DNA of 64,000 nt from Odontocerum albicorne (Eukaryota > Arthropoda > Insecta > Trichoptera > Odontoceridae): contig OX463856.1 in the NCBI GenBank assembly GCA_949825065.1, forward strand, positions 348,702-412,701, read 5' to 3'. Below are positions 55,599 to 64,000 of this stretch, in pieces. The translations under genes were made by a program, and so were the position numbers. Below the pieces are notes generated by a model. It was given only the letters and a program-made list of their open reading frames with translations, did not search any database and was not told where the DNA came from. Position 1 is the first letter of the stretch. The number at the start of each line of letters is the position of its first letter.

Positions 55599-57327
55599 AA
55601 TTACCGTGAACTCATGTAACATATGTTACATGAAGGAGTATATTCCAATATCAAGTGATGTGCACATTATAATTACCGTGAACTCATGTAACATATGTTA
55701 CACGAAGGAGTATATTCCAATATCAAGTGATGTGCACATTATAATTACCGTGAACTCATGTAACATATGTTACATGAAGGAGTATATTCCAATATCAAGT
55801 GATGTGCACATTATAATGACCGTGAACTCATGTAACATATGTTACATGAAGGAGTATATTCCAATATCAAGTGATGTGCACATTATAATAGCCGTGAACT
55901 CATGTAACATATGTTACACGAAGGAGTATATTCCAATATCAAGTGATGTGCACATTATAATTACCGTGAACTCATGTAACATATGTTACATGAAAGAGTA
56001 TATTCCAATATCAAGTGATGTGCACATTATAATTACCGTGAACTCATGTAACATATGTTACATGAAGGAGTATATTCCAATATCAAGTGATGTGCACATT
56101 ATAATTACCGTGAACTCATGTAACATATGTTACATGAAGGAGTATATTCCAATATCAAGTGATGTGCACATTATAATTACCGTGAACTCATGTAACATAT
56201 GTTACACGAAGGAGTATATTCCAATATCAAGTGATGTGCACATTATAATTACCGTGAACTCATGTAACATATGTTACACGAAGGAGTATATTCCAATATC
56301 AAGTGATGTGCACATTATAATTACCGTGAACTCATGTAACATGTTACATGAAGGAGTATATTCCAATATCAAGTGATGTGCACATTATAATTACCGTGAA
56401 CTCATGTAACATATGTTACACGAAGGAGTATATTCCAATATCAAGTGATGTGCACATTATAATGACCGTGAACTCATGTAACATATGTTACACGAAGGAG
56501 TATATTCCAATATCAAGTGATGTGCACATTATAATTACCGTGAACTCATGTAACATATGTTACACGAAGGAGTATATTCCAATATCAAGTGATGTGCACA
56601 TTATAATTACCGTGAACTCATGTAACATATGTTACATGATGTAGTATATTCCAATATCAAGTGATGTGCACATTATAATTACCGTGAACTCATGTAACAT
56701 ATGTTACACGAAGGAGTATATTCCAATATCAAGTGATGTGCACATTATAATTACCGTGAACTCATGTAACATATGTTACACGAAGGAGTATATTCCAATA
56801 TCAAGTGATGTGCACATTATAATTACCGTGAACTCATGTAACATATGTTACATGAAGGAGTATATTCCAATATCAAGTGATGTGCACATTATAATTACCG
56901 TGAACTCATGTAACATATGTTACACGAAGGAGTATATTCCAATATCAAGTGATGTGCACATTATAATTACCGTGAACTCATGTAACATATGTTACACGAA
57001 GGAGTATATTCCAATATCAAGTGATGTGCACATTATAATTACCGTGAACTCATGTAACATATGTTACACGAAGGAGTATATTCCAATATCAAGTGATGTG
57101 CACATTATAATTACCGTGAACTCATGTAACATATGTTACACGAAGGAGTATATTCCAATATCAAGTGATGTGCACATTATAATTACCGTGAACTCATGTA
57201 ACATATGTTACATGAAGGAGTATATTCCAATATCAAGTGATGTGCACATTATAATTACCGTGAACTCATGTAACATATGTTACACGAAGGAGTATATTCC
57301 AATATCAAGTGATGTGCACATTATAAT
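55599..57327. repeat. 72-bp minisatellite, 24 copies, with 20-bp palindrome
   Basis: The unit aattaccgtgaactcatgta... repeats from 55599. About a third of units carry the perfect palindrome CATGTAACATATGTTACATG; the others have ACACG at the end, which breaks its outer arm. Copy at 56332 lacks two bases. Long plus-strand frames of 24-residue repeats result from the period being divisible by three. Confidence 0.98.
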
Positions 57328-57814
57328 ATATTATTTCGGTAATTCTATTAACATGCGACGCATAACAGTTTAACACTCTCTATCATGCTCTGTCCAGGAC
57401 CATCCCGGAGTCAGGTTCAGATCCCTCTTTTCTTGGTTAATGCCTTCCTTCCATCGTTTCTTTGGACGACCTCTTCCACTTTTCCGGAGACTTCCATTTC
57501 CAGTGTCTGGTTTCCCACATATTCAGCAGTTTTATTTGTACGAGTATATGATCCTACTACTTTCAAATTCTGGTTATTTCTCACAAATTGGGCCTATCTT
57601 GCTTAGCATTCCTGGAATCCATCGCAGCAAGCGCATTTCGGTAACATGCTATTACTATATATGTTCTTGGGTTTTAGTTGTTGCCTAGCGCTCAACTCTA
57701 TACTAAGTTCTGTCTTACGACACAAATACCGAAATAACTCCCAACATATGAAGAGAAAATTTTACCTAAAATTTCAGCTTTAACTTTGTGAAACTTCAAA
57801 TTAAAATATTTATC
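57328..57814. other. Spacer
   Basis: 57385-57600 resembles decayed coding sequence: ctcttccacttttccggaga and gacgacctcttccac could be the complement of an RGRPR-type LINE C-terminus, but the match is too weak to call. TACGAGTA at 57539. Confidence 0.35.
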
Positions 57815-57979
57815 AATAAATTACTTTGTTATTCCACTAATTCGCGCTACACGTGTTTCTGTTTCTACCTCATTTTCCGAGGTTCAAGCGAAATTTGGAC
57901 TGAAGCAAACTTCGAGTTAGGAGGTAGAAACTCATATAGGAGAGATTAATGTAATTCGTGGAATAACAAAATAATTTAT
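57815..57979. mobile_element. Fold-back element (165 bp)
   Basis: 57815-57841 (ataaattactttgttattcc...) and 57952-57979 are inverted repeats matching at about 25 of 27 positions. A second inverted pair, gtttctacct (57861) and aggtagaaac (57922), lies inside. The whole can form one long hairpin. Could be a miniature transposon; no target duplication was established. Confidence 0.55.
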
Positions 57980-58189
57980 GGTTATATATTCCATGGAAGA
58001 AATAATAATTTTAGGAGGCGCTAAAAGGACAATGCACACGTATCACTGGTGCTGGAGAAGAACAGCTAACGACAATTGGGATCGCGATCCTCAGATTTAA
58101 GGAAAGGATAAAAAAGAAACATATTGCTTTTCAATTATTTGAACAACTTTCTTATTCCAAATTAACGGCGCAGAGCACCGCTCTAACTA

Positions 58190-58440
58190 ATACATACAAA
58201 CCATTACGCCGTTCCCTGTTAGAGTACACAGAGAAGGTAGAACACCTGACTTTCCTATCTTAACGCATATACTTCGCCTCTTCCACATCCTTACGCCTTC
58301 TCATACAACTCCTACCATTTCTCTGACTTGTTACATTTCTTTCTTTCAGAATATAATTCACTTGATCTCACTATACACTGGCCTTAGTATTCCTCTACCA
58401 CACACTACATATTTGCATTGCCAGTATTTCTTCGTTCATT
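58190..58440 (-). mobile_element. WFGH LINE 3' fragment
   Basis: ccattacgccgttccctgtt, gagaaggtagaacacctgac and tttctttcagaatataattc match the tail and C-terminal region at 39330-39690 and 46340-46500. It directly adjoins the 3' end of the RTE at 58445-60650. Confidence 0.65.
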
Positions 58441-58444
58441 CATT

Positions 58445-60650
58445 TATTTTATACTTCTACTTCCTGGCACTGTCCCAACTCATTGCCTAGATAGGCTGTT
58501 GGGGTCGGCTCTCCTCGTTCTCAGGCTGTATATTCTTCGGTTCTGGGTGTCGCTTTTATCAAGGCCGTTTCTCTGCACGATTTTGGAACATTGAGTCATT
58601 CAGAAGTTTTTTGGTCTTCCTCTGGATGGCTGTCGAGGAAGATCCACAGACATTGCCTGATTTACAGTATGGTCTGGTGGTTTCCGTCTTATGTGCCCGT
58701 ACCATCTCAGCTGTAGCTCTTCCCGCTTACTATTTATGTCAGTGACCCCCAGGCTACCACGAATGCGTGAACTCTTGATTTTATCTTTCAGTGATACTCC
58801 TGCCAACCACCTAAACATTCGCATTTCTGTTGTTTCAAGTTGCCTAGAGTAGGAGCTATACATAGTCCAGCATTCTGAGCCAAACATAATTGCGGGTCTA
58901 ACGATAGTCTGGTATACCTTTCCTTTCAGTTTTATAGGCATTTTTGGGTCACACAAGACTCCTGTTACCGATCTTAATTTCATCCATCCCACACTTATTC
59001 TATGGTCAACATCCGCGGCGCACCCTCCGTCTTTGTGAATGAGTGATCCCAGATACTTAAATGAGTCACAGCCGGCTAATATCTCTCCATACAGTTGCAT
59101 TGAAGGAGATGTAGCATTTGGGTCTTCAAATGGCAGGTACAGATAGTCTGTCTTTTTCCTACTCATTTTTAAGCCGTTTTCCTCCATGATCTTTCTCCAT
59201 CTCTCCAGGCTGCTCTGCAAGTCATAATGGTTTTCTGATATCAGTGCTACATCATCTGCAAAAAGCATGGTCTTGAAGATACCGTTCATTTCATGATTTG
59301 TTAGACAATTCATGACAATTATGAACAGCGGTGGACTGAGGACAGATCCTTGGTGCCCCCCCACTTTGATTGGAAATTCATGTGATGTTCCCGACGTGCA
59401 TCTTATTTGTGTTTTTCCATTGGTATACATATCTTGTATGGTAAGCACATATCCTTCCGGTACGTCATGAGATAGATCTCAATGCTGCCCAAATCAGGCT
59501 TCGGGGTACCCTGTCAAATGCCTTTTCTAGGTCTATAAATACAATGTGTAGGTCTTTTTTGGAATCTCGATATTTTTCGACTAGGATTCTGACAGCTTGA
59601 ATTGCATCTATAATTGATTTTCCCGACACGAAGCCGCATTGATCGTCGTGAATATTGACAACATTCCTTATTCGGGTGTTGATAATCCTCTCGTATATTT
59701 TCGTGGTGTGGGACATAATCTTTATCCCTCTATAATTGTCGCACTTTCTGGTGTCTCCCTTATTTTTATAGAACGGGAGAAGATAGCTCATTCCTAAAGC
59801 TTTCTGGCATTGGTACTCCAGTCAGTATTTTATTATAGAGGTTGCACAGCCATTTATGGCCCACTTCACCACACTCTTTCCACAACTCCGCTGGAATATT
59901 GTCTGGTCCCGCAGCTTTCCCCTTTTCCATTTGTGATATGGACACTTTAATTTCTATCGGAGTGGTTTCTTCAACTGGCCCAAGCACTGGTCGCTCTGAC
60001 GCATAAGTTGTTAGTGTAAATTCCTCATTTAGTAATGTAGAATAATAATCTTTCCATCTATCGCATATTTTGATTTCCTCTGTGATCAACATACCGTCCG
60101 CGTCTTCTATGTATTTGGGTGTTCTAATAGATTTGGCCCTTTCTTTTCTGTACGCTGCGATTTTGTATCTTCTTTGTGCTCCCTTAGGTGTTTCTAGGTC
60201 ATCATAAAGATCTTTCAATGACTCATGCTGTGCACAGGCCACCAATTTCTTTGCTGTCTTTTTGGTTTGCCTGTACGATGTCCGAAGTTCATTTTTCTCG
60301 CTATCGCACTTACAGTTGGACCAGTTTCTGAAAGCGATTTTCTTCTCATTTAGACACTTCTGCACGTCATCTGTCCACCACCATGATTCCTTCCTCAATT
60401 TACCTTTGGAGACCTCCAGATGCTGTTTGGCCTCCTGCAAACATACCTGTTCAAACGCATTCCACATTTCAATTGGGTTTTGTGAGTCGTCATTTTGGAG
60501 ATTCTCTATCACCCAATGTTGGATTTTGGACGTTAATTGTTTTCCGTTTTCCTTTGAGATATTGAACCATTTTATTTTCATTGTTGGTTTTCGATCGTAC
60601 GAAAATCGTACAAAGATAAGATAAAACCAACAATCATTCATTTTGTACTG
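58445..60650 (-). mobile_element. RTE-type LINE, 5'-truncated
   Basis: The longest transposon coding region in the window (about 2.2 kb). It contains the linker after the endonuclease, the complete RT, and the C-terminal WYGHIRR...RGRP region. The apurinic-like endonuclease is missing. Base composition (about 43% G+C by impression) is above that of the surroundings. Confidence 0.88.
58600..60641 (-). pseudogene. RTE reverse transcriptase, three frames
   Basis: 60641-59780: linker and RT start (IKVSISQMEKGKAAGPDNIP, then AELWKECG). A frameshift near 59780 leads to 59770-59470: LPFYKNKGDTRKCDNYRGI, then LHIVFIDLEKAFDRVPRSLI. A second frameshift near 59460 leads to 59448-58600: GGHQGSVLSPPLF, LFADDVALI with the intact catalytic Asp pair, CDSFKYLGSLIHKDGG, LKGKVYQTIVRPAIMFGSEC, then LQLRWYGHIRRKP and SRGRPKNF. 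A third shift follows before the family's usual last ~40 residues (QRNGLDKSD). Only two or three frameshifts and an intact FADD indicate a fairly recent death. Confidence 0.88.
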
Positions 60651-60743
60651 ACAAACTTCATCAGAGTGATATTACTTAATACATCAGCCTTAAATTCACA
60701 TTCATCCCTAATGAATTAAATCCATTTATTCGGTATTCTATCG

Positions 60744-60751
60744 TACGAGTA
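60744..60751. other. TACGAGTA octamer, apparent 6-bp insertion
   Basis: See the comparison with 39670-39690: removal of CGAGTA here restores gtacata. Confidence 0.5.
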
Positions 60752-60753
60752 CA

Positions 60754-60761
60754 TACTCGTA
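60754..60761. other. TACTCGTA octamer, apparent 6-bp insertion
   Basis: Second insertion in the same fragment, in the opposite orientation; removal of CTCGTA restores cataa. Confidence 0.5.
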
Positions 60762-60969
60762 ACTCCACGTAATCTTCTAAGTGCACGCATTTGTACAGCC
60801 TATTTTCAGCTTATTTCATTATTATATTTCATTAAAATTAATTATCCTAATATGACGAGTACAACGGGAAACATTTTGAATTATTGATTTTTTTTGATAT
60901 GGTGAAAATAAAATTTGACTTGATAATTGCAACAGAAGTGCGGCTCGAAGACAGATCTTTTCCCAAAAT

Positions 60970-61145
60970 TGCTGATAGATACAGTATCGATACAACGAAA
61001 ACAGATCGTCTCCCGGAACTGCTGATAGATACAGTAGCGGTACAACGAAAACAGGGATACAGTATTATTAATACAACGAAACTATCGGGATACAGTATTA
61101 TTAATACAATGAAAACAGGGATACAGATAATACAACGAAAAATTC
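60970..61145. repeat. Irregular tandem repeat (gatacagta...acaacgaaaac)
   Basis: Five to six imperfect copies of a 30-50 bp unit with the shared phrase gatacagtat...atacaacgaaa. Confidence 0.8.
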
Positions 61146-61239
61146 TAAAATCTTATTGGACCTTTTATTCGGCTCATTTCAGTTATTTTTCACGTCTACA
61201 TTTCACTTCCATATATACAATAATAATAAAATTCAGCGG

Positions 61240-61320
61240 CGTTTAGAAAGCACTCTCCTCAAGGGTGCTTTAACTTGGAATTCGAACCCACATTATTGAC
61301 GAATTAATAATATTTCAAAA
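61240..61320 (-). mobile_element. SINE head fragment
   Basis: Minus strand: gtgggttcgaattccaagtt is a good Box B; the Box A side is decayed. Confidence 0.45.
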
Positions 61321-61339
61321 AAATAATTCAAATTGAGTG

Positions 61340-61660
61340 TAAGGACAGAAAGGTAGTGGATGCGGCGATGATGTGAGGAACTTCTCCGCATCTGCACATG
61401 GCTAGAAAAACAAATTTGGTAATAAAACTGACCGAAGGAAGACGGACTACAAATACTTTTGTAGATCTTCTGATATTTGATAGTAACACATTTAGCATTA
61501 GCTGGAATGTATAGTAGTGCTCATATCAATTATACATTTAGCATTAGCTGGAATGTAGTGCTCATATCAATTATACATTTTGATGACTACCCAATACTGA
61601 TTATCTACAAGTGCTTCTAAAAGCTGCACAAGCAACCCTTTTCTCTAAAAGTTTGAGGCA
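61340..61660 (-). mobile_element. LINE-V 3' fragment, partly duplicated
   Basis: aaggtagtggatgcggcgat and tttgtagatcttctgatatt match the 53290-53775 copy. A ~50-bp piece (acatttagcattagctggaa) is duplicated at 61488 and 61537. Confidence 0.55.
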
Positions 61661-62054
61661 TACAAAATGACAACTGAAATGATACCATGAATTCTAGTTT
61701 TTTATGAATAAATAATTTAACTATTTGGTTTAAGTTCTATATAACATTTTACATCAATAAAAATTGACGAAATATAAATATTATTCAAGAAAACAAACAT
61801 TCACCCAAAAATTTTAATAAATTGTCGCGCCAATTTTTAAAACAATTCGAAAAACCAATCCTTGAAACTTCCGAGGGTAACACTTAAGTATGCACAACAT
61901 TTAAACTCTTCGCAAATAACCTTGAAAGAAATTAGACAGGTTCCTTTTCCGTAGAGATGAACAAGGATTCAGAATGAAGAGTCCACCACTGATACCACAC
62001 ATACAGATTAGATACATAGTTTTGATTAACCTACCGTATCACCATAGCCTAGAT
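61661..62054. other. Spacer
   Basis: AT-rich; no feature recognised. Confidence 0.45.
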
Positions 62055-62210
62055 CAGTGGTTCTTAACCGGTGCTCCGCGAGGATGTTACAAGTACTCCG
62101 TGAATATGAAACATTTGATCGAAGTTTGTCGAATTACTGTTGAATGCGAATTGCTGTTGGTAACGCAGCCGAGGCGCGGCCCAATATCCTACGTTCGCAT
62201 TATTGTGTAA
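62055..62210 (+). mobile_element. hAT-type terminus
   Basis: cagtggttcttaaccggtgc followed by tccgcgagg is the typical look of hAT (Charlie/SPIN-like) terminal repeats with the 'gtgctccgcga' sub-terminal region. No matching right end was found in the following few hundred bases, so this is a fragment or a solo end. Confidence 0.5.
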
Positions 62211-62264
62211 TATGTAATTTTTATTTATAAATAAAAGTGATGTTCATGCAGTTTTCTTAGCATA

Positions 62265-62345
62265 TTTTTGATGGTTGAAAGATATTTCCACATGGCAATA
62301 AGCCAGCCAAATTACACCACATAAAAAGAAAGTGTAATACATCCA
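62265..62345 (+). mobile_element. SINE tail
   Basis: gatggttgaaagatatttcc and acatggcaataagccagcc followed by gtgtaatac: the shared LINE-A/SINE tail including its stem-loop. Confidence 0.6.
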
Positions 62346-63389
62346 GGTCTAAAATATATTTTTACAAAATATTATAATTCATTTATTAAAATTGAAATCT
62401 TTCCGTAAATATGCCGGACACGATTTCATTGTGGAATGTCCATAGTAAAGTGAGTGACTCACCACTCACCAGTCTGATAGATAAGCACTGTTGTTCTCGT
62501 AACACCGAGATCGTTCTGCCTGAAGAGGGTCTAGGGTAGAGGAAGAAACACTTAATATATTGTTAATAAAATAGTGAAATCACAAAGTAACATTTGGTCA
62601 AATATTGTAAAAATCGATTATTAGTTATTTTTATTTTGTAAACTATCATTAAAGAGTTCTACAAATAAAAATCCAAAACATTTTTTAAGCAAATTGTTTT
62701 GAAACTTGTGTAAATTAAACAAATGAATTGTATGTAGATAAATAAATAGGTTGTGGACTGAGAAACATCTGACGTCCTCGCGACAGATCTCGCCCTCCTT
62801 TGGTGGACATATTTATCGACAGAGGGAATATGACGAGATGAGCCCAGATATTTTGATAGCTTCTCTCTTATTGTCTTTTCCATTGCTTTGAAATATAAGT
62901 GTAACTTCAGGATATAAATGTACGAGTATATGCACATACCATGTTGTTATCAATAAGCCTAATAAGAATTATTTTCGTATTTGACATTAAAAAAAATATA
63001 TTTTGGTTTTATTTAACTCGTTTTTTTTTAAATAATGGCCACACAAAACTCTGAAAAGAATAAATCGAGAACTTCAAGGAGACAGAAAATTCGGGAACTG
63101 TCGCAAATAACATTGGAGATAGAGACAAAAACGAGGACAGTAGAGGCTGTACAGAGAGATAAATACTTTCAGATAACTGCACAAAACAACACGAAGAACT
63201 GAAAAAGGAACGGAAATAGTTAAAAAGAAATTTGGGTTGAAAATTCAAATCAAGTAAATCATCTAGATACGTAAATTCGAAAACCAGATCCAAAAAAATT
63301 ACATCTTCCTTAAATAAAAACTCGCGTTAAAAACTTGCTCTTGAAGGCTTACTCCCTGAGTGGAACCGATTTGAAGAGGGATGCTACTA
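62346..63389. other. AT-rich spacer
   Basis: TACGAGTA at 62921. No gene recognised. Confidence 0.45.
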
Positions 63390-63960
63390 CTCGTTATTGA
63401 GACATTGTCACCATCAACTACTCGACTCAGGATTGGGCTTGGCTGATTGCAACATTCTCTACCACTTGTCTGTCTCAGCAGCGTCTTCCCTTCAACTGGT
63501 TATACCTAGTCTGTGGCAGTTCTCTATCAAACTATTCTGCCATATCAGCGTGCCATCCAGTCTCCCCACTCTGCCACGTCCCATTAGATCACTGAATAAA
63601 CCTTTCCTTGCACGGTCAATGTTCTACGTTTTTATAACTTTTGCTGCGCTAGCTTCGCCAAACGGGGTGTGGAGCTCTTCGTTACACCTCTGTTTCGTGT
63701 CGACCTCTGTGTCGTCAATTGGAAGTCGAATAATTGGAATAACCATCACATATGTTCCCAAGGTTTCACCCTTGTTTGCCGAAGTCATTTCCTGTCTTTC
63801 TATTCCCATAACCCTACCTCTGATGTTTTACTATTAGATGCATCGTGTCTGTCGGGCTAACCCGAACATAATTCAGTCCCCTGATAATGGGATAAAAACC
63901 TCGAAGCGGGTGGAATAACACTTTTATCTGAAGTTGAAAAAATATTTTATTTAACCAATT
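63390..63960 (+). mobile_element. Penelope-like element, 3' end, diverged
   Basis: The plus frame ends VPKVSPLFAEVISCLSIPIT, alignable with ILKISPLLAETVPCLPHPSA of the 54701-55159 protein. It is followed by a cccctgataatgggataaaa ... cctcgaagcgggtggaataa segment corresponding to the hammerhead-like region. The GIY-YIG core itself is no longer recognisable. Confidence 0.5.
63875..63918 (+). ncRNA. Decayed hammerhead-like motif
   Basis: CTGATAA...CGAAG in place of CTGANGA...GAAA: same layout as 54611-54660 but with core changes that would abolish cleavage. Confidence 0.3.
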
Positions 63961-64000
63961 GCAGAATGTAATTCTCTCTAAAAATATCGAAAAACTTTTG

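Larger units (their letters stand above)
60650..60790 (-). mobile_element. WFGH LINE fragment with two octamers
   Basis: ttaaattcacattcatccct and attcggtattctatcg align with 5075-5100 and 39640-39670. Where 39670 reads gtacataa, this copy reads gta-CGAGTA-cata-CTCGTA-a. Confidence 0.6.

Noticed and set aside
55599..57327. CRISPR-like array (regular repeats, partial palindromes)
   Set aside because: There are no variable spacers: the entire 72-bp unit is repeated. The context is eukaryotic and no cas genes are present. The same holds for the other arrays.
55606..57373. Repeat protein frames (24-residue units) in the 72-bp array
   Set aside because: Same reason as the 30-bp array; a two-base deletion and one altered unit interrupt the frame without any sign of compensation.

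Overview
This is a eukaryotic, AT-rich stretch (about one-third G+C by eye) with no recognisable host gene, operon, CRISPR array or bacterial feature. The transposon community (mariner, RTE-type and Jockey-type non-LTR elements, Penelope-like elements with a GIY-YIG domain, tRNA-derived SINEs, traces of hAT) points to an arthropod, most likely an insect. I cannot assign the order from the sequence. The window looks like intergenic or intronic DNA.

Two things dominate. First, tandem repeats: about 35 minisatellite arrays with periods of 12-96 bp make up roughly a fifth to a quarter of the window. The largest are a 70-bp unit x50 (14042-17535), a 72-bp unit x24 (55599-57327), a 30-bp unit x43 (44725-46009), a composite higher-order array (11750-13370), a 52-bp unit x19 (23819-24807) and a 78-bp unit x12 (10640-11560). 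Second, decayed transposable elements: an RTE-type 'WFGH' LINE known here only from C-terminal/3' fragments (0.2, 4.7-7.0, 12-17.8, 39.4, 46.4, 47.0, 58.2 and 60.7 kb); two copies of a second LINE sharing its 3' tail with a SINE (5285-6333 minus, 27440-28705 plus); a 5'-truncated RTE (58445-60650 minus); a Jockey-like fragment (39870-41165); five 3' ends of a third LINE; three Penelope-like 3' ends (26.5, 54.6 and 63.9 kb); five mariner remnants, one with both terminal repeats (43200-44149); one degenerate DDE transposase; and about 18 SINE pieces.

The repeats and transposons are linked. The 70-bp and 50-bp minisatellites are expansions of one C-terminal coding stretch of the WFGH LINE, and the 96-bp minisatellite contains the outer end of the mariner at 43200-44149. 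LINE fragments at 4.7-7.0 and 12.0-13.9 kb are inverted relatives of each other.

The least expected signal is an octamer, TACGAGTA or its complement TACTCGTA. I hand-counted 39 copies outside arrays where only a few are expected at this composition, plus copies inside three minisatellites. In three transposon copies that can be compared with relatives it behaves as a 6-bp insertion (TA becomes TA-CGAG-TA or TA-CTCG-TA). That is what the excision scar of a TA-targeting transposon with ends CGAG...CTCG would look like, and the mariner at 43200-44149 has exactly those ends. This footprint hypothesis is the main candidate for something undescribed here.
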